Shown here piece by piece: positions 26,335-37,058 of a DNA stretch of 64,000 nt. Positions within the stretch are counted from its first letter, which is position 1. Each line of letters begins with the position of its first letter. The DNA is taken from contig NC_135357.1 in assembly GCF_051622035.1 (NCBI RefSeq), positions 17,702,256 through 17,766,255 of the forward strand. The letters are read 5' to 3'. The notes under the pieces were generated by a model that saw only the letters and a list, made by a program, of their open reading frames with translations, did not search any database and was not told where the DNA came from. The translations under genes and the position numbers were made by a program. This DNA is from Arctopsyche grandis. Lineage: Eukaryota; Arthropoda; Insecta; Trichoptera; Hydropsychidae.

Positions 26335-26800
26335 TTATACTTCCGGTTGTCTGATTTTGTTCGATTTTTTTTTATTACCTTAAATCACTATAAATATTAT
26401 TCACAATAAATATCAAGAAGATAAAAATAATTTAAAAAGTCGAAATAAAATAATGAAATATTGTTTTACAAAAAAATACTACTTTCGGTTTACGAATTCT
26501 GACCAAAACCTTATCAAAGCTAAGATAGTACATAAAAATAAAAATATAAATTTTTAGCTAAATACGTTCAGGGTTGTGTAATGAATCGTGGTCACAACAT
26601 TTTTGACCTTTCTAGGAGGAAAAAATCCCACTTCCGGTTTATTAAATTTCGCGATTTTTTTTATTTTCATCACATTAATACTTGATTTTTTTTTCGTGAA
26701 GCGCACACATGTTTAAAAGGTCGAAAAAAATAGTGGAAGAAAAATCGAACAAGAGTAAATTGCCACTTCCAGTTAATGGATGGTTACCAAATTTTTTACA
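26335..26800 (+). repeat. Degenerate tandem repeat, period about 140 bp
   Basis: ACTTCCGGTT or a one-base variant recurs at 26339, 26481, 26630 and 26765, spaced 142, 149 and 135 bp. Each is followed by an ATTTTTTTTATT-like stretch and a GGTCGAAA/AGTCGAAA block. It is old satellite-like DNA or the tandem core of a transposon. Confidence 0.5.
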
Positions 26801-26893
26801 TAACTTGATATAAAGCTTAACCTTCTAGATATGTAATTTCAATAAACCAACGAGTTTCTGAGAAAAACCTAAAATAATCGGGATTCTCTGGAG

Positions 26894-26980
26894 CAGGGGT
26901 CCCCAACCTTTTTTGGAAATGGGCCGGTTCAGAGTTTTGAAATATATGGAAGGCCGGATGAAAAAAAATCTTATTGGACT
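26894..26980 (+). mobile_element. hAT-like 5' terminus
   Basis: CAGGGGTCCCCAACCTTTTT followed by GGGCCGG matches the typical terminal inverted repeat and subterminal region of Charlie/Tip100-type hAT transposons. No partner end was found, so the element is truncated or interrupted by the foldback insertion beside it. Confidence 0.5.
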
Positions 26981-27013
26981 CCAATTCAAACAAATTGGCA
27001 TATATGTAGGCGC

Positions 27014-27313
27014 GGTCTCCGTGACGAGACAGAATGTTAAATTACAGAAAACGCAAATATCGGAAGGCAAAGATCGAAAATCGAAAGATCTTCTCTTTTC
27101 CTCCGGTATTAATGTGCGCGCGCAGAATACGGGAGGAAAAGCATGTTCCTCTTGTTCCTGTTGTATCCTGCTCGCGCAAATTAAGTGAGTGTGTACCGTT
27201 AACCATGCACCATTTTTTTTTATCTTTCGACTTAAGATCTTTCGATTTTCGATCTTTGCCTTCCGATATTTGTGTTTTCTGTAATTTAACATTCTGTCTC
27301 GTCACGTAGACCC
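27014..27313. mobile_element. Foldback element, copy 1, with 10-bp target duplication
   Basis: Begins GGTCTCCGTGACGAGACAG and ends with its complement CGTCACGTAGACCC. Inverted arms of about 100 bp contain AAATATCGGAAGGCAAAGAT and CGAAAGATCTTAAGTCGAAA. The exact 10-bp flank ATGTAGGCGC is present on both sides (27004-27013 and 27314-27323). Long inverted repeats with a 9-11 bp duplication fit Mutator-like or foldback transposons. It encodes no transposase; mirrored frames on both strands are only the two arms. Confidence 0.8.
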
Positions 27314-27329
27314 ATGTAGGCGCACCGAC

Positions 27330-27432
27330 ATCTCAGCGCAAACAAACTTAGCGCCGACCTATCGGCGCAGACAACTCAGCGCAACGACAACTCAGCGGAT
27401 GACAATTCAGCGAATGGACTATTCAGCGCAAA
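27330..27432 (+). repeat. TCAGCG-phrase repeat
   Basis: TCAGCG occurs five times in about 100 bp (CTCAGCGCAA, AACTCAGCGCAACGACAACT, CTCAGCGGATG, TTCAGCGAATG, TTCAGCGCAA), with further GGCGC/TAGCGC words. The unit spacing is irregular (about 15-45 bp). It begins right after the foldback target duplication, so it was in the pre-insertion site. Function unknown. Confidence 0.6.
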
Positions 27433-27508
27433 ATCAATTTTTTCAATAAGTTTCAAATGCGTTTTCAAAAATAATTACTGTATTGATATTGTCGGTCATA
27501 TCTACATG

Positions 27509-27686
27509 ATAATTTCATAAATGCGAATAAATTTATTTGATACTCTTTGTGCCTTGAAATATTACGCAAGCAGGGTTTCTCAACTAAGGCCGCAAAAATA
27601 TATTTTAAAAATATAAGCAGGGTTTCTAAACCGGGCACAAAGGCACAAAGAGTATCAAATAAATTTATTCGCATTTATGAAATTAT
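27509..27686. repeat. Perfect 47-bp inverted repeat with 84-bp loop
   Basis: 27509-27555 is the exact reverse complement of 27640-27686 (core AATTTCATAAATGCGAATAA). The loop carries a direct repeat AAGCAGGGTTTCT at about 27569 and 27615. CAGGGTTTCTCAAC resembles a hAT terminus, so the loop may be a hAT fragment inside a hairpin. Confidence 0.85.
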
Positions 27687-28479
27687 GGCTGAATACTTTT
27701 TAATCTTTTTTTCCTTCCAAGAATTGGCGGAAAATTAAGGTATATTTCATTTATCAATTTGTGAATTTGATTTTCTGTTTTTTTCTAAATATGTATTATT
27801 ATAAGGTTTTTATTTTCTATATTTAAAGAGGGCTGTCACCTACATAGCCCCCTCTGGCTACGGATCGTGATCTACTGTATGCATTTATGTATACGTCTCT
27901 CGTTGTTAGTAGATATTTTGATGTGGTTTCGTTATGATAAATAGAGGTCAGTTTATAATCAATTTGGGATGAAATAATACAAACGATGGTTTGCATCCAA
28001 CTGAAAAGATTTTTGAATGAAATATTTAAAGATTTTCATAATTTATAAAACTAATTCAATCTGCTTATTACTTATTTTTTGTTTGTAGAAAATATAAATA
28101 ATTATTAAAATTGTTGATAGAATTAAAAAGCACAGTAATTTCTAAAAAAAACTTCAAGTCGAAGGCTTTAGAATGTGGCGCATTGAAAAAAATTACGGTT
28201 TTTTATTTTGTTCACGTTGTAAACCACAATTAAATGATATGTAGTTTTATGATTTGGCCAATAGAGCCATTTTCACACTGTCGGAAAAATAACTGGAAAA
28301 TAGCAAAAACTCATTCAAAAAATAGTATGATAACAATAAATTGAACGAATGATTTATTATTATTACGATATTTGAAAATTTAATATAAAATTTCGAAAGA
28401 GACTTCGTAAGTATGTAAGGTTGGTTGGTAACATCGAAAACAAATCAAAGTTTCTATGGAGACGATTCGATATACATAT

Positions 28480-28596
28480 ATATTTTTTTATTCAAATAAA
28501 TTTAATAAAAAAACAAATGAATACTTACTATTAGATTCGCCATGTTTAAGCTGTTTATATTACAAACACTGAGCGAAGCCGGGTAAAACAACTAGT
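28480..28596 (+). mobile_element. CTAGT-ending element fragment
   Basis: Same terminal block as 25890-25994: GTTTATATTACAAACACTGA then GCGAAGCCGGGTAAAACAAC and TAGT. Upstream similarity fades before 28480. Confidence 0.5.
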
Positions 28597-29082
28597 GTAT
28601 TATATTAGTCGATAAATAAGTTTACATGGATATCACGAAATTGTTTGTTCAAAAATGGGGTTTAATTGATTTGTATCGCCTAGTAGTGGTCAATAATATT
28701 ATTAGTATACATACCTACATATGGTACATCATGCTTTTTTAAATAGAGTATTTAAATTGAAATTTGTTTGAAAACTATTTTTCTAGTCATACTGAAGCAT
28801 GGATCTCTCTAATATCATTTTGGTTTAATTTGAAAAAAAAAATGCATTTTTAAATACAAGTCAACCTTCTTATAACGCAATAGATCTGTTTTCTGAGAAA
28901 ACGAAAATTAAAGTAATAAAGGTTTTTTATTCAACAAAAGGTCGTACAAGATTTATAAAAGGGGGTCATAAACGATTCAGCTCTTTGGGGGTGCATTTAA
29001 ATTTTAAATTTTAAAGGACTTGTTTATTGCATAGATAGTAGCATGAAAAGTCACTTCCTTAATTTGTTTAGTTATGCTTAGT

Positions 29083-29462
29083 CAGCAGCGGTTTACCATA
29101 CATGAAAATAAGCGCGCGCTTAGGGCCTTCGTATCTTGGGGGCCCCGAAATGGTCCTTTGCTACCAAAATTTACAACTTTCAAATTATTATCATTGTCCA
29201 CAATACGTTCGTAAACCAAGAATAAATGAAATTAATACCTATTTTACATAGAATTTTAAAATAGTACCTATTTTATTTCAAAAACTGCTAGTGTTTCAAA
29301 GTACAAATAATAAATAAATAAAAAAAATATGGTTTTGTTAAATTCTAATGAAAAACCATATACTGAAAAGCATGGTAAAAAACGATGATAGCATTTTTTA
29401 CTCTTGGGGGCCTCAAAATTTGGAATGCGCTTGGGGCCCCCTATTTACTTGATTCGCCACTG
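29083..29462 (+). mobile_element. Non-autonomous hAT MITE, copy 2, with 8-bp target duplication
   Basis: The 380-bp element runs from CAGCAGCGGTTTACC to GATTCGCCACTG. TGCTTAGT flanks it exactly on both sides (29075-29082 and 29463-29470), the 8-bp duplication typical of hAT transposition. The inner sequence (GGGGGCCCCGAAATGG and onward) is inverted relative to 15714-16031. No coding capacity. Confidence 0.9.
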
Positions 29463-30181
29463 TGCTTAGTCCAATCGTGCATGTAAAATTAAAATAGAAA
29501 GAACTAAAATATATTTATCTCAAACAAACACTATTGTAAATAATGTATTTAAATGTCATAAATTAAAACATGTATGTGTATATATGGAATTAAATTCGTC
29601 CAGATAAGGAGGGGGCATCGCACCCATGGCACCCTCCATCTCCCTGGATCTACCTATGTGACCTCACAGGAAAAAATTGGAAGCTGACAAATTGAGAAAA
29701 CATCGAGGTAGATCTGGGAGCTTCTTTAAATTATCCGCTTGCCAAAACTTCATTTCCATACATGAAGGAGATGATTGCCCCTATCGTCCATATGTATATC
29801 ATTGAGTTGCGGCTTTAGAATTTTGAAAAGAGATAAACAATGTGATTTAAATTTATATCATTTTTAAAAGATGATAAACTTTAGTAATTTATAAATAGAT
29901 AGTATGCTTGGTTCTGTAATAGACTTGTTTATTATTGCAAAAACTCCGCCTTGAGTAAATCCAAACCTATATTTTTTTACATGCTATGGCCGTAATAAAA
30001 ATAAAATTTCGACCAATTCAAAGACAGCGCGCCTTTTAACGTAGCAAGAAGTGTTTGACATTTGTGGCCGTGACGGCCGGTACGGGTTTGTTTTGAATTT
30101 ACTTTTCAATTACATTTTATTTTACCAATTATCAACAGCTTACCACGGTAATTTTCATCTGACAGCTTTCGTCTGTTCGAG

Positions 30182-33100
30182 ATGTCGAGTCTGCGCGCAA
30201 TTTCGTTATGTGGAGTGCGCAGTTTTGGTTGCGAAGAAGCTGACCGACAACGAGTCGGTTTCAGTCGTCCTCTTACTCTGATCCTCGGAGAAAATGGCTG
30301 CGGAAAGACTACCCTGCTAGAAGCTCTCAAATTTGCCTTGTGCGATGAACTGCCACCGAATGCAGACCATGGACGAAGCTTCGTGCATGATCCCACATTG
30401 CACCGTAACAGAGAAACTAGGGCTCAAATACGGCTAGAGGTACACTGTATTAATATAACTATGTATATATATATATATATTATGAAACATGCTCCAAATG
30501 AATCAACAAACATTATTATGTCTAGTATTGTAAAGGCAAAAAATTGTACAAAAAGTATTCATGAACTCGTACTATGATCTGTATGTTGAGACAAATATTG
30601 AAAATATATTTCCATATCTATGAATTATTTTGTAGTGTTTATATGTATCTACTACCTCTGAAATTAATTAATTTTATTCCATCACTACAGTTCACTGATA
30701 GTAACAATGCAAGATATCTCGTGATACGGTCGATGCAAGCTCAATTGAAGCAAAAAAAAATGCAATTCCAACGTTTGGATCATTGCGTCCAAACCTACAA
30801 TGAAAATGGTGAAATTGTTGAAATTAGTGGTCGTTGTGGAGATACAAATAACACAATCACCAGTATCCTTGGTATGTTTATTATACCTGACAAATGCATA
30901 GTTATATTTTATCAACTACCATTCTGTGACAAACTTTCTGTTTGAATATAAAATGTTACTTTTAGTTAAAAACCGCATATAATTTAAAAATTTATAGGTG
31001 TGTCGAAAGCGATTCTAAATAGTGTCATATTCTGTCATCAAGAAGATTCCAATTGGCCCCTGGATGAAGGCAAAAAGTTAAAAGAACGTTTTGATGCTAT
31101 ATTTGATGCAACAAAATATAACAAATGCTTTGAATACATCAAAAAAATGAGAAAACAGTATGCAATTGATATTAAACTCTTGGGTGCGGTTTTTATATTT
31201 TAATTCTAATTGAATTGAATTTCTTAAATTGCGTGCTATCTAATGAAATTGACCACTTATTTCGCAGACCAAGAAGTCAGATTTTGCAGTGAAAAAAAGA
31301 CTGAATTTGAATACAAGAAACAGAAACAGATTGGCTACGAAGAAAAAATTTCAAATGCTCAAGATAAACTTCGTGAACTCCAAACAACATTAGATCCTAT
31401 ATATAAAAGATTAAATGAAATAGAAAGTATCGAAAAAAATTATGTGAAATTCAAATCCGAACAAGAAATGGCAAAAGCTGGGTATATAAATTTTTAAATT
31501 TTGTAAGCTATACAAAATAAATATTAACTGTATTAACATTCATTTGTAATTCAAGGTTAAAAAATTGCATAAAGCGACAAACTGAACTGAAAAATATTAT
31601 TAAAATCGTGTATACTGGATCAGAAGGAATGTTACGGAGTGAAATCGGTAAAAATATGAATTCTAATTATCTATTGCAATTAATGAAATAATTTTAGTTC
31701 ACTAACAAATGAATTCAGCTCATAATGTGAATATGTATGTACATATATATAAATATCATTGTTTGTCTTTGTCATATGCGTTCCTATACCATTCAACTTT
31801 GAAATAAAGATTGCGATAAAACTTACATGAGTTATTATGTGCATGCCCGCGATGGTTTCTGTTTCTGTTTCGGTTTCTGTAAAAAACTCGCCCAAAAACG
31901 GGAAACGGGAACACTTCAATAAACAGAATGCAGCCAATATATACCAGTTACATTTTCATTAATACTTGGGCCATATTACATGTATTAATTGGCTTAATGG
32001 TCCCCAAAATAATCGACCAAATCTAGATATTTGCTTCAAAACAAGTGAAATACGACCAAAATGCAGCCAACACGTTTTTTCCCATTTTTATACATTTCGC
32101 AAATAATTTCAATATTTCAATAAACACGTAGTAAAAATTCATAGTTTGTACTGTTTTTTCATATCATTATGATCCTTATCATCGTTTAATAATTTTTTGT
32201 CCTGAGAATATCGCTATATATAAGAGTAAAATCAAATTTCATAGAAAAACGCAAATGCAGCTTTTTTTTTTGTCGCTCACTGTATGTATATGTACATACA
32301 TACATACATACATTTTACAAAATACATTAGAAATTGCAATACAGTTGAAAGTACGAACGTCTAGAACTTAATACGTATAAATTTAGATTTTCGTTATTTA
32401 AATTTTAGAATCTTTTCTGGTAAACTTAACCAAAAGAGAAGCAACTCTGAACAATGCCTACGAAAATTTGGAGAAATATAAAAAAAATGAAATAAACATA
32501 AACAAGAAAATATCTGTGAACGATATGAAGAAAAGTGAACTCTTCACTTTGGAAGGACAGAACCAAGAAAAAACATCAACGAGAAATGAACAATTACTTC
32601 GTGTTGCGAAATTCGCAGGTAAACTATATGCGTTTATTTTTTGTGATTAATATACTCATATAAAAATGTTATTAGCGTTTACGTGTCCATTTCTGAAAAC
32701 ATTTAAAATATGATAACTTGAATCCTGGAGAAATGAGTCCATCAACCGCTGATATATGATTGAATTTCAGTTACTAGATCTGTAACTTATGCATACATAT
32801 GAAAAATACATATTAGTTGTTTTTGTTTTTGTTTTAGAAATAACCACTCCTGATAAAATTGAAGAAGATTCTGATGCCGATTTTCTCACTGAATCTGTTC
32901 GAAAGAATTTAAATAATTTACAAACTGGACTGAAGGAATCCATGACAAATGCTGATGTAGAAGAAAGGCAATTACAGAAAGATGTTGACAACTGTCGAGA
33001 TATACTTGTATGTTTGATTTTTTACACATATTAAAATATAAGTTCCTATTATTAAATTGTATGATATTCACAGACGAGACACAATGAAACAATACTTGGC

Positions 33101-34506
33101 AGAAAAAAAGAATATAACAACACAAATACACAAGCGAAAAAATTGGAAATTGACATATCTAATGCTAATGTATCCAAATCAAAGCTGGAGAATATGAAAG
33201 AACGGATGGATTCATGTGACAAGTAAAATATAAGTTTTTTTTTATTTAAACTTGTCATATTTACCAAATTTAATATCACCTCAATTCTAGGAACTTTCAA
33301 GACATCTCTAAAGAATTTAATGTTGTTGAATGTGAATCAGTAATAAGTAATGAAGAATCTCAGATCAGTAAACTGGAATTCAATTTAGAAGATTTAGACA
33401 AAACTGTAAATTCATTTTTGCATTTCATTATTAATATTGAACATATAATATATAAGTCATAAATATGTGTGTATATTATATTTTTATTTCCATTATTTTC
33501 TAGATAAGCGTATTACAAACTCAAAATACTAAAAGAACAGAAATTGGTATTCAGAGCGAGTCGCTCATTTCAAAGCAAAAAGATTTTAACCGTATTAAAA
33601 ATAAGAACAAAGATGCTATGATTGAATTAATTGGAAGCAACATTCCTGATAAAAAATATAAAATAGTATTCAAAGAATGTCAAAATAATTTAAAAAGTGA
33701 AGTTGATAATTTTAATAAACAACTTAAGAAAAAACAGCATGAGGTATTAATTACATTATCTGATAAAGTACGTTCGTATTCGCATATATAAAATCAAAAA
33801 AACTTTATATATTCTAGATAGCATCTTTAGAAGCTGGACGAGTTCATCAAAAAAATGAACTAGATCAAAAGAAAAAAGATCTGTCACATGGAGAAGAAGA
33901 ACTTTATAAGTATTGTAAAACATCCAGCCTTGAAAATACACTTACAAAAATTGACGCTGATATCAATAAATTTCAAGTATACCTTTATATATGTAAATTA
34001 TAATATGAAAATTTCAACAATAGTTATTCAAACGTATATAATATTTACTTTTTATTTTCAGGATCAAAAATTAGAATTATCTTCATCTGAGTTTGTCATA
34101 AAAAGATTTATAGATAAACTCAAAGATGAATCACCATGTTGCCCTTTATGTCATAGGGGTTTTGAAGGACAAAAAGATGTTAGTATATATACATTGATAA
34201 TTGCAACTTAAGAAATATTGTATAAAAATGATAGTGTGCTTATTTGTTGTTTGCCGCTTATAAAGGTTTCAGAATTGATTGATGAGTTGCAAGATAAAAT
34301 TCGAAATGTTCCGAAAAATTTAGAATCTGTTTTGGATCGACTCTCGAAACTTGTCTCAGAAAGAGACCAACTTGTTAGCTTGCGACCCCTCAGTACAAAA
34401 ATTAAACAATTAAAAAATGAAGATATACCCTCGTTGGAAAAAAAACTAGAAAAAACCGACACGGTAATTTGTCCTTTCATGATGACTTAAATTTTAAGAC
34501 AATAGT

Positions 34507-34576
<70 letters not shown>

Positions 34577-36918
34577 TAGGATATTCAATTGGCTCGAGAT
34601 ATTGTTGAAGAACTCATGATGTCCATGATGGATCCAGAAAACAAACTATCGCTGGTCGAATCTTTACTCCCAGACATGCCTTTATTAGATCAACTAGGAC
34701 AAGAAATATCAACAATGAAATCAGAAGTATGTAATTCTTATATACATACATATATAGATATTTCTAGTTTTACTAAATTGCATTATACAAAAATAATGCA
34801 AGTGTACAGTTTTTTAATCGAGCATTCAATGTTTTCAAACCTTTTTAGATTGGTAAGTTAGAACTTCAGCTGGGGTCTACAGATATAGACATGACTTTAG
34901 AAGAAGCAAACACCAAACAAAATGATTTGAAACAGAAGATATCTCAATTACGATTATCTATGAAATCAAATCAAATAAAATTGAAAAAGCACGATGAAAA
35001 ACTCAATATTGCTAGGGAAAAGAAAAACCGCGCCAAAGAAGAATATTTACAAGCACAAGCCATGGTTTTAAAATACACCATTTTATTTTTAATATATTAA
35101 AAATATTGTTTGTAGTTTATTACTAACTTCTTCTTACTTTTTAAATATAAAATCTCAACAGGTTCAAGAACTTTGTTCACTTCAAACCAGATATGATGAA
35201 ATAATGGACACAAAAACAAAATTGCAATTGGAAATAGATTCTTTGAATGAATCCTCTGCAAGTTTGAAAAATGATTTAGTAAACGCCGAACAAAAGAAAA
35301 AGAACACAATAAAGGATACACGGTTGTGATCATTTTAATAAACTTCGGTTTTCTCCATAAATGAATAATTTATAATAATTTTTACTTATTTCATGTTGCA
35401 ATTTTAGTGCTAATATTGATAAACAACGAAAACGCGTCAATGAACTCGATAAAATGTTTAATACCATTCTTGGATTCAATAAAGAAATAGATGATCATAA
35501 ATCTAAAAATATATTGGAAGAATTGAAACTGTTAAAGGAAGTTCTCGAAAATTTGCACAGAGAGAAGGAAGAAATTGTTATTAAAATTAAAAATGAGACA
35601 AATAACATTGATCAAATTAAGAATGATATTTCAAATCAAAAAGTAATTCTTACTATTCTTCTTGTGGTTATTATACAATTTTATAAATTTGATGCATCCT
35701 TTGTGTCTGTTCTTTGTATTTAGATTAATAAACGGGATTTGGAAGATAACTTGAATCTTAAAAAATGTGAAAAGGAACAACTGAGTCTTGAGGAACAGAT
35801 TCGAAAATTTGAAGACAAAATGGGTGAACTGAATCATAGAGCATTAACAGCTGAAAAAGAAAAACTTCTACGTTCGGAGAATACTGCCATGCTCGATAAG
35901 GCTAGCACAGAAGGAGAAATTAAACAATTACAGGTATTTTCTAATTTTACATGATATGAATATCATACATATATATATACGCATTAGATTCAATACATAT
36001 GTTAATTTGTAGGAGTCTGTAAAGCAAACAAAAATGGAACTGATGCAAACTCAATATAAAAATGTCAATGAAAAATATCGCAAGAAATTCTATGAATTGC
36101 AACTGTTAAAATCTGCAGAAAAAGATATTAAAGACTATGCTTTTGCTATGGATTGCTGTCTGATGAAATATCACAAAGACAAAATGAAAAAGATCAATTC
36201 CAGCATTAGGTTGTTAATCTTTATAATAAATTAGTAGTCGATCTTTGACTTTTACTTTTACTTCATGATTTCTCTTCAGGGACATGTGGCGAAATATATA
36301 CAGAGGAAACGACATTGATTATATAGAAATAAAAACTGATGAAAGTACTTCAAATACAACAACTGGAAATAGAAGAGTGTATGATTACAGGTATGAATAA
36401 TTTTAAATATAATAATTCAACATTCGACACATTACCTTTAAAAATAAAATTAATTTAAATTCAAATTAGAGTGGTTCAGCATAGAAACGATGTAGAAATT
36501 GATATGAGAGGTAGATGCAGTGCGGGTCAAAAAGTTTTGGCCTGTTTGATTATACGTATGGCTTTGGCTGAAAGTTTCAGTAACAGGTAATAATATATGT
36601 ATACATTATATATATTATATTATGGATTATGCAATTCAAAATTAAAATATATGTGTTCAATATTGTTACAGGTTTGGTGTTCTTGCACTCGACGAGCCAA
36701 CCACAAATTTGGATCGCGAAAACATTGCCAGTCTGTGCAGTGCTTTGAAAGAGATGGTTATGACACGAATGAAACAAAACAACTTCTTGTTTATAATCAT
36801 AACGCACGATTCAGAATTTTTAACATCTCTGGGAAGTATTGATAAACTCACCCACTACTATAGGGTAACGAGGAATCAGGAAGGAAAGTCTAGGATATCA
36901 AAAGAAAGAATGCCTTAA
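30182..36918 (+). CDS. RAD50: DNA double-strand break repair ATPase RAD50, 22 coding exons
   Basis: SMC-like ATPase of the MRE11-RAD50-NBS1 complex, which tethers and processes DNA ends and activates ATM in the nucleus. Exons: 30182-30439, 30691-30871, 30998-31183, 31268-31481, 31556-31647, 32409-32618, 32838-33007, 33074-33222, 33291-33405, 33504-33743, 33818-33976, 34062-34178, 34266-34463, 34580-34726, 34849-35064, 35162-35322, 35408-35642, 35724-35933, 36013-36209, 36280-36390, 36470-36586 and 36672-36918. The sum is 1309 codons plus stop, against about 1312 aa in human. Walker A is GENGCGKT (36-43), followed by SNWPLDEGK. Long Lys/Glu-rich coiled coils flank the zinc hook CPLC (685-688). 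The ABC signature is CSAGQ (1205-1209) and Walker B/D-loop [11 protein letters not shown] ends near 1242, then ITHD. Donors at exons 12, 15 and 16 are weak (GTTAGT, GTTTTA, GTTGTG). Confidence 0.97.
31735..31925 (+). repeat. Decayed mini-me-like fragment in RAD50 intron 5
   Basis: TTTGTCTTTGTC, CGTTCCTATACCATTCAACT and GATTGCGATAAAACTTACA follow the head of the elements at 24898 and 25287 with many substitutions. GTTTCTGTTTC and GGGAAACGGGAAC tracts resemble the body. Confidence 0.4.
34519..34571. repeat. (TA)n microsatellite in RAD50 intron 13
   Basis: TA tract eight bases before the exon 14 acceptor (TTGTTTAG), replacing the usual polypyrimidine region. Length changes here could affect splicing. 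Confidence 0.95.
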
Positions 36919-37058
36919 TGAGTTTTTTTTATGTATATGAAATACTTTTATAAAAAAAATTGCATAAGGCTGTTTATTAATACCTAAAATTAAAATGTAA
37001 TACACATGTTTTCTTTTTGTTTTGATTAATTGTGAACGCCGAAGCAAAACTATCATAA
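36919..37058. terminator. Convergent 3' ends of RAD50 and COG8
   Basis: Only 140 bp separate the two stop codons. The plus strand has ATTAAA at 36989-36994 and the minus strand has AATAAA at 36973-36978. The two poly(A) signals are arranged so that the 3' UTRs would overlap antisense. Confidence 0.6.
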
